9,530 nucleotides of DNA from an uncultured Bacilli bacterium (GTDB taxonomy: Bacteria; Bacillota_I; Bacilli_A; RF39; UBA660). Shown here in pieces: positions 1 to 5,891 of the stretch. A model generated the notes under the pieces. It was given only the letters and a program-made list of their open reading frames with translations. It did no database searches and was not told where the DNA came from. Within the stretch, counting starts at the first letter, position 1. Each line of letters opens with the position of its first letter. Where the stretch lies: NCBI GenBank assembly GCA_934101115.1, contig CAKOPW010000032.1, forward strand, positions 1 to 9,530, in the 5' to 3' direction. The position numbers and the translations under genes are program-made.

Positions 1-28
1 AGAATATTTTATAAACTTATACAACCAA

Positions 29-57
29 TTGACAATAAGCTTAAAAAATAATAAAAT
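29..57 (+). promoter_or_regulatory. Sigma-A-type promoter of gpsB
   Basis: A perfect -35 box TTGACA (29-34) is followed by a 17-bp spacer and a -10 box TAAAAT (52-57). This predicts a start near 64, about 28 bases before the gpsB ATG and ahead of its ribosome binding site AGGGTGA at 81-87. It may also serve the RNase P RNA gene, which begins at the gpsB stop codon. The boxes are seen directly; activity is inferred. Confidence 0.75.
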
Positions 58-91
58 TATAAGTGTTAAGAAGAAAAAATAGGGTGATTAT

Positions 92-427
92 ATGTATAAT
101 GAAAAAATATTTTTAACTCCTCAAGAAATACTTGAAAAAGAGTTTAAGATTGATGCTAAAGGATATAGACCTCAAGAAGTGGATAAATTTCTTGATATGG
201 TTATAAGAGATTATACAGAATTTGCAAATATTATTAATAAACTTAAGAACGATAATAAATATTTAGCTGAAGATAACGCTAAATTAAAAGCAGAATATCG
301 TAAGCTTAAAAATATTATTGATAGTGCTGAAGAAAATAATGGATCATCCAATAATAGTTTCAATAATATTGATCTTCTTAAAAGAATAAGCAATTTGGAA
401 AAAATTGTATATGGTAAAGATGAATAA
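92..427 (+). CDS. gpsB: Cell division/peptidoglycan regulator GpsB (DivIVA family)
   Basis: GpsB is a small cytoplasmic DivIVA-family adaptor that recruits penicillin-binding proteins and shuttles between septum and side wall. The 111-residue length fits the family. Residues 8-42 carry the DivIVA/GpsB N-terminal pattern: LTPQEILEKEF, then the GYRPQEVDKFLD motif and an aromatic-rich short helix. A coiled coil follows (about 43-78), then an Asn/Ser-rich linker (about 80-92), then a C-terminal helix with LKRISNLEKIVYG, typical of the GpsB C-terminal trimerisation segment. The ATG at 92 is preceded by AGGGTGA. The gene directly precedes the RNase P RNA gene, as in Bacillus subtilis. Its presence implies that the organism makes peptidoglycan. 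Confidence 0.93.
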   Translation: MYNEKIFLTPQEILEKEFKIDAKGYRPQEVDKFLDMVIRDYTEFANIINKLKNDNKYLAEDNAKLKAEYRKLKNIIDSAEENNGSSNNSFNNIDLLKRISNLEKIVYGKDE

Positions 428-772
428 ATAATATCTTGGTAAACGCGGCATAGTATTATGTTGAGGAAAGTCCATGCTCGCACTATCCTGTGATGGTAGT
501 AGTGTTCATGCCGAGGGAATAAATAACCGAGGGTAAGTTTTAACTTAACGGCTCCGAAATAACCTCAAATGGTTAAATTAGGTATAAAAGTGCCAAAGAG
601 ACGAGTACATTTGGAAACGAATGTAGTGGAACGTGGTAAACCCCATGAGCGAGAAACCCAAAATTGGTAGGGGAGTCTTTAGAAACAAATTAAGAAGGGC
701 CTAAAGGACAGAAATGTAGATAAATGTTTACCGCCTAGAAATAGGTACAGAACATGGCTTATAAGATATTAT
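428..772 (+). ncRNA. rnpB: RNase P RNA, bacterial type B
   Basis: This is the catalytic RNA that matures tRNA 5' ends. Its conserved blocks appear in order. GAGGAAAGTCC (463-473) is the 5' strand of P4. The block at 631-660, including GGTAAACCCC, GAGCGAGAAACCC and neighbours, is characteristic of type-B (Bacillus-class) RNAs. GGTAGGGGAGTC follows (about 666-677). TAAATGTTTACCGCC (721-735) and ACAGAACATGGCTTAT (747-762) form the 3' core. The ends are set by helix P1: ATAATATCTT at 428-437 pairs perfectly with AAGATATTAT at 763-772. A run of seven T follows P1 (772-778) and may act as terminator. The stretch CCTAGAAATAGG (734-745) makes a GAAA-capped P18, and the core resumes almost at once, so P19 seems absent. 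This gives about 345 nt, shorter than the roughly 400 nt of B. subtilis. No separate promoter is clear; it may be cotranscribed with gpsB and processed. Exact mature ends are inferred from P1. Confidence 0.95.
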
Positions 773-786
773 TTTTTTATTTATAA

Positions 787-795
787 AAGGATGTG
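787..795 (+). promoter_or_regulatory. Ribosome binding site fixing a TTG start
   Basis: AAGGATGTG matches the ideal anti-16S complement AAGGAGGTG at 8 of 9 positions and lies 6 bases before TTG at 802. The same nonamer with the same 6-base gap precedes the ATG at 7722. This favours TTG 802 over the in-frame GTG at 793, which lies inside the site itself. Confidence 0.7.
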
Positions 796-801
796 GGTAC
801 T

Positions 802-1272
802 TTGATAGAAGCTGGAGAGTCTTTAAAAAGTGCAAGAGAAAAAGCTGGTGTTTCAATAGAAGAAGCAAGCCAGGACTTAAATATCCCTGTATTATTTTTA
901 GAACAAATTGAATCAGGTGCTGTTGGAGCATTTGAAGATATATATGAACTAAAAAATATGATGGTTGAATATGGTAAATATTTAGGTTTAAATACAGATG
1001 ATATTAAATTAAAATTTAATGAGTATATGTTTGATTATACAAGCAAAATAAAATTAGATGAAATAGAAAAAGCAATGAGAGAACAACAAAAAGAAAAAGA
1101 AAGTGATGAAGAAATACATTCACCTTATACAAGAGTTACACCTAAAGAAAAAACATTGCCATATATTTTATCAGCAGTAGTTATAATTATTTTGGTGGTT
1201 TTGGTACTTATATGGAGCATAAAACAAATTACTGTTAATGGATCAAGCAGTATTATTGGTTTTTTAGATTAG
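802..1272 (+). CDS. RodZ-like membrane protein with N-terminal HTH, truncated form
   Basis: This is a probable counterpart of Bacillus YmfM/RodZ, a bitopic protein linking the MreB cytoskeleton to the wall-elongation machinery. From the TTG start it has 156 residues. Residues 3-65 form an XRE-like helix-turn-helix of the RodZ type (GESLKSAREKAGVSIEEASQ, then IPVLFLEQIESG and YGKYLGLN). A charged Lys/Glu-rich linker follows (about 80-117), then one membrane helix at 119-140 (YILSAVVIIILVVLVLIWSI). Only about 16 residues follow the helix, so the periplasm-side domain of long RodZ proteins is missing. The next gene, pgsA, starts 10 bases after the stop, and its Shine-Dalgarno site overlaps that stop, so the two are probably one operon. 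The order rodZ-pgsA-recA matches Bacillus. A promoter is not clear: a weak candidate has -10 TATTAT at 767-772 inside rnpB, otherwise readthrough from rnpB. RodZ identity rests on architecture plus synteny. Confidence 0.8.
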   Translation: MIEAGESLKSAREKAGVSIEEASQDLNIPVLFLEQIESGAVGAFEDIYELKNMMVEYGKYLGLNTDDIKLKFNEYMFDYTSKIKLDEIEKAMREQQKEKESDEEIHSPYTRVTPKEKTLPYILSAVVIIILVVLVLIWSIKQITVNGSSSIIGFLD

Positions 1273-1282
1273 GAGAGATATT

Positions 1283-1876
1283 ATGAATTTACCAAACAAA
1301 ATTACAATGGGAAGAATTGTTCTTTCAATTATGTTGCTTATTTTATTAGTGTTTCCTTTCAGTTTATGTGGAATTGATTTCCCTAAATATGAATTATTTG
1401 GAACAATAAGTGTTGATTTAAAATATATTGTTGGTGGAATTATATTTTTAATTGCATCTTTAACAGATTTTATTGATGGAAATATTGCTAGAAAGAGAAA
1501 CTTAGTTACTGATTTTGGAAAAGTAATGGATGCCATCGCTGATAAAGTGTTAGTAAATGGAGTTTTAGTTGTGCTTGCTTGTAATGGAGTTATTAATGAG
1601 ATTATACCAGTAATTATTATTACTAGAGATATCTTTGTTGATTCAATTAAAATGGTTGCCGGAAGTAAAGGAAAGGCTGTAGGAGCATCAATTTTAGGAA
1701 AACTTAAAACTATATGTATGATGAGTGGTTTAACTTTAACATTCTTCTATAATATTCCTTTTGAACTTATTAATTTAGATGTTGCTAATGGACTTCTTTA
1801 TATAGCATGTGTTTTATCAATAATAAGTGGAGTTCAATATTATTTAGTTAATAAAGAATATTTCAAAGAAAAATAA
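1283..1876 (+). CDS. pgsA: CDP-diacylglycerol--glycerol-3-phosphate 3-phosphatidyltransferase
   Basis: PgsA is an integral membrane enzyme that transfers the phosphatidyl group of CDP-diacylglycerol to glycerol-3-phosphate, the committed step to phosphatidylglycerol. The full CDP-alcohol phosphotransferase signature is visible: D62, D65-G66, A69-R70, G79, D83 and D87, in the pattern DxxDGxxAR-8-GxxxDxxxD. The N terminus MNLPNKITMGRI is the usual PgsA opening, and several hydrophobic helices (about 10-30, 46-61, 91-116, 145-160, 170-186) surround the site. The 197-residue length is typical. AGGAGAG at 1271-1277 is the ribosome binding site and overlaps the stop of the RodZ-like gene, suggesting coupling. 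The gene ends in a terminator. cinA, which follows pgsA in Bacillus, is not present here. Confidence 0.95.
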   Translation: MNLPNKITMGRIVLSIMLLILLVFPFSLCGIDFPKYELFGTISVDLKYIVGGIIFLIASLTDFIDGNIARKRNLVTDFGKVMDAIADKVLVNGVLVVLACNGVINEIIPVIIITRDIFVDSIKMVAGSKGKAVGASILGKLKTICMMSGLTLTFFYNIPFELINLDVANGLLYIACVLSIISGVQYYLVNKEYFKEK

Positions 1877-1897
1877 TCTGCAATGCAGATTTTTTTT
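1875..1897 (+). terminator. Intrinsic terminator of the rodZ-pgsA operon
   Basis: AATCTGC (1875-1881) pairs with GCAGATT (1885-1891) across a three-base loop and is followed by T to 1897. The stem starts within the pgsA TAA stop codon. Confidence 0.85.
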
Positions 1898-1921
1898 ATG
1901 AAAATGACAGATTTTTAAAAT

Positions 1922-1935
1922 TGTACATTTGTTCG
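1922..1935 (+). promoter_or_regulatory. Putative LexA (DinR) SOS operator of recA
   Basis: TGTACATTTGTTCG matches the Gram-positive SOS box CGAACRNRYGTTCG at 11 of 14 positions. The right half GTTCG is perfect; the left half is GTAC where GAAC is ideal. It ends 9 bp before the recA -35 box, a plausible place for repression. No lexA gene lies in this window, so use by LexA is inferred. Confidence 0.55.
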
Positions 1936-1944
1936 TAAAAAGTG

Positions 1945-1973
1945 TTGACTTTTGTTTTTATAATTGTTAAGAT
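1945..1973 (+). promoter_or_regulatory. Sigma-A-type promoter of recA with extended -10
   Basis: The -35 box TTGACT (1945-1950), a 17-bp spacer and the -10 box TAAGAT (1968-1973) preceded by TGT (an extended -10 TGn) predict a start near 1980. The leader to the recA ATG would be about 26 bases and contains the ribosome binding site AGGAGA at 1996-2001. Confidence 0.75.
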
Positions 1974-2005
1974 GTTTATGTAAGGAAGATTGGATAGGAG
2001 AATTT

Positions 2006-3025
2006 ATGAAAAAAATAGATACAACAAATCAAGATAAAGATAAAGCCTTAGAGCAAGTAATGGCTGAGATAGAAAAACAATTTGGTAAGGGAGCTATAAT
2101 GAAGCTTGGAGAAGAAACTCATTATGAGATTGAAACAACTCCAACTGGTTCATTAGGTCTTGATATTGCACTTGGTGCTGGTGGATTTCCAAAAGGAAGA
2201 ATAATAGAAGTTTATGGACCTGAGTCGAGTGGTAAAACAACTATTGCTCTTCAAGCAGTTGCTGAAGTACAAAAACGTGGAGGTAGAGCAGCATTTATTG
2301 ATGCTGAGCATGCTCTTGATCCTGTTTATGCTAAAAACTTAGGAGTTAATATTGATGAACTTTTATTAAGCCAACCAGATACTGGTGAACAAGCTCTTGA
2401 AATTTGTGAAGCTTTAGTTAGAAGTAATGCTGTTTCGATAGTAGTAATCGACTCTGTTGCTGCACTTGTTCCTCAAGCTGAAATTGAAGGAGAAATGGGT
2501 GACAGCCATGTTGGTCTTCAAGCAAGACTTATGAGTCAAGCTCTAAGAAAACTTTCTGGTATTATCAATAAAACAAATACAACAGCTATATTTATCAATC
2601 AATTAAGAGAAAAAGTTGGAGTATTATTTGGAAACCCAGAAACAACTCCAGGTGGAAGAGCTTTAAAATTCTATGCTTCCGTTAGACTAGATGTAAGACG
2701 TGGTGAACAAATTAAATTAGGTGACTCTGTAATCGGAAATAAGACTAATATCAAAGTTGTAAAAAATAAAATTGCACCTCCATTTAAGGTTGCTACAGTT
2801 GATATTATGTATGGTGAAGGTGTAAGTCATGTTGGTGAACTTGTTGATATTGCAAGTGATTTAGGAATAATGGATAAAAGTGGTGCTTGGTATTCGTATC
2901 ATGGGGAGAAGATTGGTCAAGGTCGAGAAAATACAAAAATATTCTTAAAAAATAATCCAGATATTGCAAACGAAATTGAAAATCAAATAAGAGAACATTA
3001 TGGCTTTAAACCAATAGATGAGTAA
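2006..3025 (+). CDS. recA: Recombinase RecA
   Basis: RecA is an ATP-dependent DNA strand-exchange protein and the coprotease for LexA in the SOS response. With the ATG at 2006 it has 339 residues, a normal length. The Walker A motif is GPESSGKT (71-78), the catalytic glutamate lies in DAEHALD (E101), and Walker B is IVVIDS (145-150). Loop L1 falls around VPQAEIEGEMGD (155-166). Loop L2 contains NQLREKVGVLFGNPETTPGG (198-217). The C-terminal domain ends soon after HYGFKPIDE, so the usual acidic tail is very short. The open frame extends upstream to TTG 1964, but those 14 codons overlap the promoter and have no family match. AGGAGA sits 4 bases before ATG 2006. The gene appears monocistronic, with its own promoter, a probable SOS operator and a terminator. 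Confidence 0.98.
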   Translation: MKKIDTTNQDKDKALEQVMAEIEKQFGKGAIMKLGEETHYEIETTPTGSLGLDIALGAGGFPKGRIIEVYGPESSGKTTIALQAVAEVQKRGGRAAFIDAEHALDPVYAKNLGVNIDELLLSQPDTGEQALEICEALVRSNAVSIVVIDSVAALVPQAEIEGEMGDSHVGLQARLMSQALRKLSGIINKTNTTAIFINQLREKVGVLFGNPETTPGGRALKFYASVRLDVRRGEQIKLGDSVIGNKTNIKVVKNKIAPPFKVATVDIMYGEGVSHVGELVDIASDLGIMDKSGAWYSYHGEKIGQGRENTKIFLKNNPDIANEIENQIREHYGFKPIDE

Positions 3026-3051
3026 AAGTGGAAAATTATTCCACTTTTTTT
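3024..3051 (+). terminator. Intrinsic terminator of recA
   Basis: AAAAGTGGAA (3024-3033) pairs with TTCCACTTTT (3039-3048) over a five-base loop, with the T run continuing to 3051. The 5' arm begins in the recA stop codon. Confidence 0.88.
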
Positions 3052-3054
3052 AAC

Positions 3055-3083
3055 TTGTAAAATACTTGTTTATATTCTATAAT
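3055..3083 (+). promoter_or_regulatory. Sigma-A-type promoter of rny
   Basis: The -35 box TTGTAA (3055-3060), a 17-bp spacer and a perfect -10 box TATAAT (3078-3083) follow directly after the recA terminator. The predicted start is about 3089-3090, giving a leader of about 47 bases. Confidence 0.75.
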
Positions 3084-3088
3084 TAATG

Positions 3089-3116
3089 TATAGATGAGTT
3101 TATATAATTATCTATA
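3089..3116 (+). promoter_or_regulatory. Possible 5'-terminal stem-loop in the rny leader
   Basis: TATAGAT (3089-3095) pairs with ATCTATA (3110-3116). A G-U and an A-U pair extend the stem to 9 bp around a 10-base loop. It would lie at the extreme 5' end of the mRNA predicted from the promoter at 3055-3083, upstream of the ribosome binding site GAGGGAG (3123-3129). The pairing is seen directly. A role in mRNA stability is inferred, and A/T-rich sequence can pair by chance. Confidence 0.35.
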
Positions 3117-3136
3117 TAAATAGAGGGAGTGTTAAA

Positions 3137-4687
3137 ATGTTAGATGCTATGAGCATAATTACACTTCTTGTTGGTCTTGTTGCTGGTAGTACAGTAATGT
3201 TTTTAATCATTATATTAACAGGCGCTGGGGCAGGAAAAAAAGCTGAAAAATTATTAAATGAGGCTAAAAAAGAGGCTGATAAACATAAAAGAGATAGTTT
3301 ATTAGAACTAAAAGAAGAGAGTTTCAAATTAAAACAAGAAACTGAAAAAGAAATAAAAGAAAAAAAGGCTGAAATTGCTCAAAGTGAGGAAAGACTTTTA
3401 CAAAGAGAACAATCTTTGGATAAAAGAGAAGAAATGTTACAAAACAGAGATAACATGCTTGAACAAAAAGATAATAATTTAAGTGCTTTACAAAAACAAG
3501 TCCAAGAGAAGGAAAGTAAAATGGACGATCTTCTTAAGGAAGAAATGGAAAAGCTTGAAACTATTGCTAAGTTTTCTAAAGAAAAAGCACATGATATGAT
3601 CATGCAAAGAGTTGAAAGCAGCATGGAAGTTGAAATAGCTGAATTTATTCGTGAAAAAGAGGCAGAAGCTAGACTTGAAGTGGATACAAAAGCTAAGAAC
3701 TTATTAGTTAACTCAATGGAAAAATATTCAAACGATGTTACTAATATTCAAACTGTATCAACAATTAATTTACCTAGCGATGATATGAAAGGTAGACTTA
3801 TTGGTAGAGAAGGAAGAAATATTCGTACAATTGAGGCTGTAACTGGAGTTGATTTAATAATAGATGATACACCAGAAGCAATTGTTGTTTCATCATTTGA
3901 TCCATTTAGAAGAGAAATAGCTAAACAAACTATTGAAACTTTGATTAAGGATGGAAGAATTCATCCTACAAGAATTGAAGAAATCTATGATAAAACATGT
4001 AAAGATATGAATACTCGTGTTACTGAAATTGGTAAAGAAGCTGTTTATAATCTTGGTTTATCAAAGATGGAACCTGAACTTGTAAATTTAGTTGGTAAAT
4101 TAAATTTTAGAACAAGTTATGGTCAAAATGCTTTACAACATTCAATTGAGGTTGCTAACCTTTGTGGAATAATGGCTGGTGAACTTGGAGAAAATGTGCT
4201 TCTTGCTAAACGTGCAGGATTGTTACATGACATTGGTAAAGCTATTGACTTTGAAGTTGAAGGAAGTCATGTTGATATTGGTGTTGATATAGCTAAAAAA
4301 TATCATGAAGATCCAATCGTTATCAATGCTATTGCTTCTCATCATGGTGATACTGAACAAACAAGTGTTATATCTTGTCTAGTTCAAATTGCTGACACGA
4401 TGAGTGCTGCAAGACCTGGAGCAAGAAATGATTCAATGGAAAACTATGTTAAACGTCTAGAACAACTTGAAAGTATTGGTAATTCATTCGCTGGTGTTGA
4501 AAAGAGTTATGCAATGCAAGCTGGTAGAGAAATTCGTGTTCTTGTAAAACCAGATGAAGTTGATGATTTAAAAAGCTTTAAGATTGCAAGAGAGATTAAA
4601 GAAAAAATTGAAGATGAAATGCAATATCCTGGTACAATTAAAATTACTGTTATCAGAGAAACTAGAGCTCAAGAAGAAGCAAAATAA
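3137..4687 (+). CDS. rny: Ribonuclease Y
   Basis: RNase Y is the membrane-anchored endoribonuclease that starts bulk mRNA decay in many Firmicutes. The 516-residue length and full domain order fit. A membrane helix lies at about 5-29, followed by a long Lys/Glu-rich coiled coil (about 33-205). The KH RNA-binding domain (about 208-275) has the GRxGRNIR element (LIGREGRNIR, 221-230). The HD metal-dependent phosphohydrolase domain has H335, H364-D365 (LLHDIGKA), H402-H403 (SHHGD) and D420 (QIADT). The C-terminal region includes SAARPGAR and ends near IKITVIRETRA, as usual for RNase Y. ATG 3137 follows GAGGGAG with good spacing. The gene has its own promoter and terminator. In Bacillus it also lies downstream of recA, separated by pbpX, which is absent here. 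Confidence 0.98.
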   Translation: MLDAMSIITLLVGLVAGSTVMFLIIILTGAGAGKKAEKLLNEAKKEADKHKRDSLLELKEESFKLKQETEKEIKEKKAEIAQSEERLLQREQSLDKREEMLQNRDNMLEQKDNNLSALQKQVQEKESKMDDLLKEEMEKLETIAKFSKEKAHDMIMQRVESSMEVEIAEFIREKEAEARLEVDTKAKNLLVNSMEKYSNDVTNIQTVSTINLPSDDMKGRLIGREGRNIRTIEAVTGVDLIIDDTPEAIVVSSFDPFRREIAKQTIETLIKDGRIHPTRIEEIYDKTCKDMNTRVTEIGKEAVYNLGLSKMEPELVNLVGKLNFRTSYGQNALQHSIEVANLCGIMAGELGENVLLAKRAGLLHDIGKAIDFEVEGSHVDIGVDIAKKYHEDPIVINAIASHHGDTEQTSVISCLVQIADTMSAARPGARNDSMENYVKRLEQLESIGNSFAGVEKSYAMQAGREIRVLVKPDEVDDLKSFKIAREIKEKIEDEMQYPGTIKITVIRETRAQEEAK

Positions 4688-4700
4688 TGCTTCTTTTTTT
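4671..4700 (+). terminator. Intrinsic terminator of rny
   Basis: GAAGCA with its upstream A/G bases (4671-4681) pairs with TGCTTC plus the following T run (4688-4698) across a six-base loop that contains the stop codon (4682-4687). T continues to 4700. The 5' arm is the last codons of rny. Confidence 0.82.
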
Positions 4701-4706
4701 CATAAT

Positions 4707-4734
4707 AAAAGTTAGCTTTGTTGAGCTAACTTTT
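4707..4734. terminator. Bidirectional terminator between convergent rny and dGTPase-like genes
   Basis: An 11-bp stem, AAAAGTTAGCT (4707-4717) with AGCTAACTTTT (4724-4734), surrounds a six-base loop. T-rich tracts leave it on both strands: a strong one on the plus strand (4731-4743, interrupted by GTA) and only four T on the minus strand. It can therefore stop the minus-strand operon and catch readthrough from rny. On the minus strand the 5' arm encodes the last residues of the dGTPase-like protein. Confidence 0.75.
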
Positions 4735-5845
4735 GTATTTTTTTATATTGATATAAGAAATATTCATCTGTCATACCAGCAATAAAATCAATAACTTTTC
4801 TTTCATCAGTTGTATTATTTAAATAAGATTCATCCATATCTTTTAGGAAATCTTTATAAATAATTGACTTCATATTTTTTTGCTTTATTTGATCTAAGAA
4901 ATAATCAAATAGTTGATAAAATCCGTTTTTCAAATATCCTTTTGTTTCATCAGTCATTGATTTTGAATAAATATTTTTATAATTGAATTCTTTTAAATCA
5001 TCAATTGCTTTATAAATTTTTGATGACATACTTATGTAGTCTTTTCCAATTGAATTTTCGATAATATCTAAAATAATGGTATTTACAATATCTTTGTTGC
5101 TACTTCCTAAAATGTCTCTTATACTTTTTGGTAATTCTTTTATGTCAAACACTTTAAGTCTTATAGCATCTTCAATATCACGTCCTAAATAAGCAATAAC
5201 ATCACTTATTCTAACTACACATCCTTCTAAAGTCATAGGTACTAAATCTTTAGAAACGGACTTATCTTTATAACAAGCTTCATATTGTGCTAAAAATTCT
5301 TCTTTTGTTTTTTTAACTGGTTTATATTCATTTTGAACTAGTTCACCATTATGACAAAGAAAGGCATCAAGTACTTGAACGGTTAGGTTATGTCCTTTTC
5401 CTTGATTTTCAACATACATCATATTTCTTACTGATTGTACATTGTGCATAAAATAGCCTTCATTATGTTTTAAAGATATTTCATTTAAAACAGATTCTCC
5501 AAAATGGCCGAAAGGAGTGTGTCCCAAATCATGACCTAATGCAGCAGCCTCAATTAAATCTTCGTTTAATAAAAGAGCTCTTCCAATCGTTCTTGCAACC
5601 TTGCTTACAAGTTGAACATGAATCATTCTTGTTGAAACGTGATCATTATGAGGCTTTGTAAATACTTGAGTTTTATTAATATATCTTGAATAATTCATAC
5701 TATGAATAATTCTATCAATATCTCTAAAGTACTCTGGTCTAATATCTGTTTTTTCTTCTTCTTTAAATCTGATTGCATCTTTATTAAATGATGCATATTC
5801 ACATAAATAGGATTCATTTTTTAACATGTTTTTCTTAATATCCAT
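4712..5845 (-). CDS. dGTPase-like HD-domain phosphohydrolase
   Basis: This belongs to the deoxyguanosinetriphosphate triphosphohydrolase family, cytoplasmic metal enzymes that split dNTPs into deoxynucleoside and triphosphate. Signatures of the 377-residue protein are RDIDRIIHS (41-49), KTQVF (58-62), H76 in the RMIHVQLVSKVART stretch, the HD motif ALGHDLGHTPFGHFGE (H105, D106, with H109 and H114), NLTVQVLDAFLCHNGE (153-168), and D215 in RISDVIAYLGRDIEDAI. The HD metal ligands are therefore intact. The segment before the HD motif reads NYSRYINKTQVF and NDHVSTRMIHVQLVS. This resembles a Firmicutes subgroup I recall rather than the classic RRLKHKTQVF and RTRLTHSLEVA of Dgt, so substrate specificity is uncertain. 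ATG 5845 follows AGGTGG on the minus strand. The gene lies 22 bp downstream of the double-HTH regulator gene on the same strand and may be cotranscribed with it. Confidence 0.88.
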   Translation of the reverse strand: MDIKKNMLKNESYLCEYASFNKDAIRFKEEEKTDIRPEYFRDIDRIIHSMNYSRYINKTQVFTKPHNDHVSTRMIHVQLVSKVARTIGRALLLNEDLIEAAALGHDLGHTPFGHFGESVLNEISLKHNEGYFMHNVQSVRNMMYVENQGKGHNLTVQVLDAFLCHNGELVQNEYKPVKKTKEEFLAQYEACYKDKSVSKDLVPMTLEGCVVRISDVIAYLGRDIEDAIRLKVFDIKELPKSIRDILGSSNKDIVNTIILDIIENSIGKDYISMSSKIYKAIDDLKEFNYKNIYSKSMTDETKGYLKNGFYQLFDYFLDQIKQKNMKSIIYKDFLKDMDESYLNNTTDERKVIDFIAGMTDEYFLYQYKKIQKLAQQS

Positions 5846-5861
5846 ACTACCACCTATTAAT

Positions 5862-5891
5862 ATTATATTATTCTTTAACTATTGGTGTAAA
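5862..5891 (-). promoter_or_regulatory. Possible promoter of the dGTPase-like gene
   Basis: On the minus strand TTTACA (5891-5886), an 18-bp spacer and TATAAT (5867-5862) lie over the end of the upstream regulator gene. The predicted start (about 5855) falls on the first base of the ribosome binding site, which leaves almost no leader, so this is tentative. Confidence 0.3.

Noticed and set aside
211..483. Minus-strand frame crossing the end of gpsB and the start of rnpB
   Set aside because: It is antisense to a coiled-coil gene and to the P4 core of RNase P RNA, with no ribosome binding site or family resemblance.
793..801. GTG 793 as start of the RodZ-like gene
   Set aside because: The GTG is part of the Shine-Dalgarno sequence AAGGATGTG; TTG 802 has the proper 6-base spacing.
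1959..1964. TATAAT as the recA -10 box
   Set aside because: It is only 8 bp from TTGACT, and no good -35 lies 17 bp upstream of it. The extended TAAGAT at 1968-1973 has exact 17-bp spacing.
1964..2005. In-frame upstream extension of recA from TTG 1964
   Set aside because: It would start inside the -10 region of the promoter, lacks a ribosome binding site and adds residues not seen in RecA. ATG 2006 has AGGAGA at correct distance.
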